Source: Anaerolineales bacterium UBA6128
GTDB lineage: Bacteria > Chloroflexota > Anaerolineae > UBA1429
Length of the DNA: 8,037 nucleotides
Direction of reading: 5' to 3'
NCBI GenBank assembly: GCA_002423325.1
Contig: DIVQ01000080.1
Coordinates: 1-8,037, forward strand
Part shown: one piece after another, positions 5,737 to 8,037 of the stretch
How the letters are laid out: every line of letters starts with the position of its first letter
How positions within the stretch are numbered: the stretch's first letter is position 1
Made by a program: the position numbers and the translations under genes
Notes under the pieces: generated by a model
What the model was told of the DNA's origin: nothing
The model's input: the letters and a program-made list of their open reading frames with translations, nothing else
Database searches by the model: none

Positions 5737-7272
5737 CGGCACCTGGACGTGGCCCGTGACATCTATCAGGCCAACAGCCAGTTGCACAAGACCACCGAGC
5801 CCATGCTGCGCCGCAACCAGGACCAGGAGATCGTGCCCGCCGTGGCCGAGTCCTGGGCACCCGGGCCCAAGGCCGCCTACTGGGACTTTGTGATCCGCAA
5901 GGACTGCAAGTGGAGCGATGGCACGCCCCTGACCGCCGATGACTGGGTATTCACCGGCCGTCACCTGTGCAATCCCGAGCTCGACACGCCCTGGGTATGG
6001 TTCTACTATCCCATCAAGGGCATCAAGGCCCGCAAGAACAACCAGATTTCTGAAAAGCAGGTCGGTTTCGAAAAGGTCGACGACCGCACGGTGCGCATCT
6101 ATGGCGAAAAGGCCTCCGCGCCCGAAATCCCGAACCTGATGGCGTACCAAGCCGCGGTGCCCGTGCCCAAGCACAAGGCTGAGGCCGATCCGGCCCACTG
6201 GGCGGACAGCGCCGAGGGCATGGTGGGCAACGGCCCGTTCCGTCTGGTGGAGTGGACGCACAACGTCCGGTACTGGTGGGAGCCGAACGAGTACTATAAC
6301 GGCATCCACACCCCGGCCTGGAGCGCTGTCTACGGCGTCATCGGCATGTCGGACCCCTGGCGCGCCTTCCAGAACTATGAGATCTACCTGCACTCGGGGT
6401 TTGGGGCCGACGTGATGCGCGAGATCCGCACGGATCCCAAGCTCAACGCCATGCTCCACTGGTACGCGAACTTTAACACCTGCTATCTGGCGCTGGACAC
6501 CTTTAACGAGCCGCTGAGCAACAAAAAGCTGCGCCAGGCGCTGGCCCACGCGATCGACAAGGATACCCTGTCGATGACGCTGAACCAGGGCACGACGCAG
6601 TCGGCCTACTCGATGTTGCCGCCGGGCTTCCCGGCGTTCCGGGGCCCCGAGCTGCAAAAGTACCAGAACTTTGACCTCGAGTTGGCCAAGTCGCTTCTGG
6701 CCGAGGCGGGCTATCCCGAAGGCAAGGACGCGAACGGCAACCAGGTTGAGCTGACCATCGTTCACAGCGGGCGCTACAATGCCATCGAGTATGTGATTCA
6801 GCAGTGGCAGGACAACTTGGGCATCAAGGTGAACTATGAGGTCGTGGAAGGCGGCGTCTGGAGCACCCGACGCGCGCAGCACACGATGCAGATCTGGTGG
6901 GGCTGCTACGAGTACGACTATATCGACCCGTCGAACATGTTGACCTCGCTGTGGCGCAGCGTTGGGCCGCAGGGCTCGCCGCGTCACAACTATCTCAACC
7001 CCGAGGTCGACGCGCTGTTGGATGCCGCGGCCGTTGAGCAGGACGCTCAGACGCGTCTCGACCTGTTCAGCCAGGCCGAAGAGATCCTGGTCGAGGATGT
7101 TGCGGCCATCTTTATGTGGCACAACTATATCTTCCAGATCTGGCACGACTTTGTACAGGGCATCCCGGCTGACAAGAATGGTAATGTGGTATGGCGTGGC
7201 CTGGACATCACGTTCTATCAGGCCTATCTGCGTAACGACGTCACAGACTACGTCAAGACACCGACTCGCTAG
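5425..7272 (+). CDS. ABC peptide-type substrate-binding lipoprotein 2 (SBP family 5)
   Basis: This 615-residue paralogue of the first binding protein aligns along its whole length. The twin-arginine signal is SRRNFVKV (7-14), and the lipobox LAAC has Cys27 as the lipid anchor. The Val/Glu/Lys/Thr linker (about 31-73: ETVVVEKEKVVTQVV, EVTKVVEK, ITATPPP) precedes the family-5 fold. Shared signatures are EPMLRRNQDQEIVPAVAESW (125-144), KWSDGTPLTADDWVFT (162-177), GMVGNGPFRLVEW (265-277), KLRQALAHAIDKD (368-380) and YEYDYIDPSNML (495-506). It differs from paralogue 1 at likely ligand-facing positions, for example WYANFNTCYLALDTF against FFNNFQSGFLICHTM, and WWGC against FFSG before YEYDY, so a different peptide preference is possible. 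The start at 5425 follows AAGAGGAG; a second ATG at 5440 is less well placed. The gene has its own promoter and a strong hairpin after the stop. Confidence 0.92.
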   Translation: MQEQRMSRRNFVKVAALTGAGAVLAACQPEVVKETVVVEKEKVVTQVVQETVIVEGESKEVTKVVEKVITATPPPLEVTAHGRVLPADAAAYADQVWIEGHAENRHLDVARDIYQANSQLHKTTEPMLRRNQDQEIVPAVAESWAPGPKAAYWDFVIRKDCKWSDGTPLTADDWVFTGRHLCNPELDTPWVWFYYPIKGIKARKNNQISEKQVGFEKVDDRTVRIYGEKASAPEIPNLMAYQAAVPVPKHKAEADPAHWADSAEGMVGNGPFRLVEWTHNVRYWWEPNEYYNGIHTPAWSAVYGVIGMSDPWRAFQNYEIYLHSGFGADVMREIRTDPKLNAMLHWYANFNTCYLALDTFNEPLSNKKLRQALAHAIDKDTLSMTLNQGTTQSAYSMLPPGFPAFRGPELQKYQNFDLELAKSLLAEAGYPEGKDANGNQVELTIVHSGRYNAIEYVIQQWQDNLGIKVNYEVVEGGVWSTRRAQHTMQIWWGCYEYDYIDPSNMLTSLWRSVGPQGSPRHNYLNPEVDALLDAAAVEQDAQTRLDLFSQAEEILVEDVAAIFMWHNYIFQIWHDFVQGIPADKNGNVVWRGLDITFYQAYLRNDVTDYVKTPTR

Positions 7273-7283
7273 CGCGTTCCAGG

Positions 7284-7321
7284 GTCGGATGCGTGCGTGC
7301 CGTAGCACGCACGCATCCGAC
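7284..7321 (+). terminator. Perfect 17-bp hairpin after binding protein 2
   Basis: Arms 7284-7300 and 7305-7321 are exact inverted repeats around a CGTA tetraloop, 11 bases after the stop codon. No T-tract follows, so intrinsic termination would be non-canonical; 3' end protection of the mRNA is the alternative role. Confidence 0.6.
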
Positions 7322-7346
7322 GCTCAATGCGGATCTCTTTCGCCAG

Positions 7347-7372
7347 CGCGTCGCACAGGGCCGTGCGACGTG
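7347..7372. repeat. Second inverted repeat in the 7273-7440 spacer
   Basis: A ten-pair stem (7347-7356 with 7363-7372, one G-T pair) encloses AGGGCC. It lies 25 bases after the 7284-7321 hairpin, so two hairpins stand in tandem after the gene. No T-tract follows on either strand. Confidence 0.4.
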
Positions 7373-7440
7373 CCTCATAGCTGCAGCGTTCAGGTCTTCC
7401 CCGTCAGTAACGCAGCCTGTTCCGCCCCGTATAATAGCAG

Positions 7441-7469
7441 TTGACGGGCTTGGATTGTTGTGATACACT
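7441..7469 (+). promoter_or_regulatory. Extended -10 promoter of binding protein 3
   Basis: TTGACG (7441-7446), a 17-bp spacer, then TACACT (7464-7469) preceded by TGA (7461-7463). The same architecture precedes the other two paralogues. A further TATAAT at 7430-7435 lies just upstream but has no -35. The predicted start near 7476 leaves a leader of about 250 nt. Confidence 0.72.
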
Positions 7470-7564
7470 CGACAGCATCGTCGTGCAGGCTGAGCGTCTG
7501 TACGCAACCACCGGCTCGAGTGACATGAACCCCTGATTGTGCGGTCTCACGCGAGGCGCCGGTG

Positions 7565-7680
7565 ATGCTTACGCGGTCAGCCCAACGGGCTGCCAGCATG
7601 GCAGCTCGACCTTCAGAGTACGATCGGACGGAGACTCGTTGCAGAAGGAGGTGGCGATCGAGCGACTTGGCCGTAAGCAT
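7565..7680 (+). other. Potential structured leader RNA of binding protein 3
   Basis: A nine-base perfect inverted repeat (ATGCTTACG 7565-7573 with CGTAAGCAT 7672-7680) could close a domain of about 115 nt. Inside are two hairpins that cannot coexist: CAGCCC/GGGCTG (7578-7583 with 7587-7592) and GCTGCCA/TGGCAGC (7589-7595 with 7599-7605), which share 7589-7592. CGATCG at 7621-7626 and 7655-7660 could add a third arm. The domain ends 31 bases before the ribosome binding site. No known riboswitch class is recognised, and a nine-base pairing could arise by chance in a leader this size. Confidence 0.3.
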
Positions 7681-7711
7681 GAATGGATCTGCAGTATCTG
7701 TTCAAGACACA

Positions 7712-8037
7712 AAGAGGAGAACACCATGCAAGAGCAAGCAGTATCGCGTCGCAACTTTCTGAAGGTGGCCGCTGTGGCCGGCGCCGGCGCCGTTTTGGCC
7801 GCCTGCCAGCCAGAGGTCGTCAAGGAAACCGTCGTTGTCGAGAAGGAAAAGGTCGTCACCCAGGTCGTCCAGGAGACGGTGGTCGTCGAGGGCGAGGTCA
7901 AGGAAGTCACCAAGGTCGTCGAGAAGGTTGTGACCGCGACCCCCGAGCCGCTCGAGGTGACCGTGCACGGGCGCGTGCTCCCCGCCGACGCCGCCAAGTA
8001 TGCGGATCAGGTCTGGATCGAGGGTCATGCCGAGAAC
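7712..8037 (+). repeat. Direct repeat shared by binding-protein genes 2 and 3 (copy 2)
   Basis: Partner of 5411-5736 at a constant offset of 2301 bases, cut by the window end. Confidence 0.8.
7726..8037 (+). CDS. ABC peptide-type substrate-binding lipoprotein 3, 5' part only
   Basis: The first 104 codons of a third paralogue run off the window edge without a stop. The start follows AAAGAGGAG (7711-7719), as in the second paralogue. The twin-arginine signal is SRRNFLKV (7-14), the lipobox is LAAC with Cys27, and the Val/Glu/Lys/Thr linker covers about 31-73 (ending VTATPEP). The mature region opens with EVTVHGRVLPADAAKYADQVW. By direct comparison 93 of 104 residues are identical to paralogue 2 with no gaps, and stretches of 36-45 nt are identical including silent positions (7837-7881 and 8002-8037). 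The family-5 binding-protein assignment rests on this match, since the ligand-binding domain lies outside the window. Confidence 0.88.
   Translation, partial: MQEQAVSRRNFLKVAAVAGAGAVLAACQPEVVKETVVVEKEKVVTQVVQETVVVEGEVKEVTKVVEKVVTATPEPLEVTVHGRVLPADAAKYADQVWIEGHAEN

Noticed and set aside
5383..7308. A 641-codon open frame on the minus strand, longer than the binding-protein gene it overlaps.
   Set aside because: It is codon-in-register with the sense gene and stays open because that gene avoids TTA, CTA and TCA codons. It has no recognisable domain, while the sense frame carries a signal peptide and full family signatures.
1895..7960. The three repeated linker-coding segments as a CRISPR-like or mobile repeat array.
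   Set aside because: They are in-frame coding repeats of paralogous genes about 2.3-3.6 kb apart, with no short spacers, terminal repeats or transposase.

Overview
The window reads as a GC-rich bacterial chromosome segment centred on peptide uptake. The best guess for the host is Chloroflexota (Anaerolineae/Caldilineae-like). This is inferred mainly from the lipoprotein linkers rich in Val, Glu, Lys and Thr (VVVEKEK, VVTQVV, EVTKVVEK, ending in a TATP-like motif), which are typical of substrate-binding lipoproteins in that phylum. No rRNA, tRNA, CRISPR array, insertion sequence or phage gene is visible.

Layout: bases 1-317 hold no large gene, but a good ribosome binding site precedes a possible 26-residue membrane peptide on the minus strand (73-153). 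A GNAT acetyltransferase (318-935, +) converges with a Fur-family metal-responsive repressor (956-1420, -), with only 20 bp between the stops. The repressor is divergent from the first of three paralogous family-5 (oligopeptide/dipeptide-type) substrate-binding lipoproteins (1808-3640, +). A strong intrinsic terminator follows. Next come a signal-less M28 (carboxypeptidase Q-like) metallopeptidase (3727-5094, +), the second binding protein (5425-7272, +) and the start of a third (7726 to the window edge, +).

The three binding-protein genes are separate transcription units, not one operon. Each has its own promoter of nearly identical design: TTGAC(T/G), a 17-bp spacer, and an extended -10 of form TGn-TA(C/A)ACT. 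Each also has a long 5' leader (about 170-260 nt). Only the first promoter carries a 33-bp near-perfect palindrome over its -10. The third leader contains overlapping, mutually exclusive hairpins. No permease or ATPase gene is visible, so the binding proteins presumably serve a transporter encoded nearby or elsewhere. The likely working model, which is inference, is that externally anchored lipoproteins capture peptides and the cytosolic M28 enzyme degrades them after import, with separate regulation letting the cell vary which paralogue is displayed.
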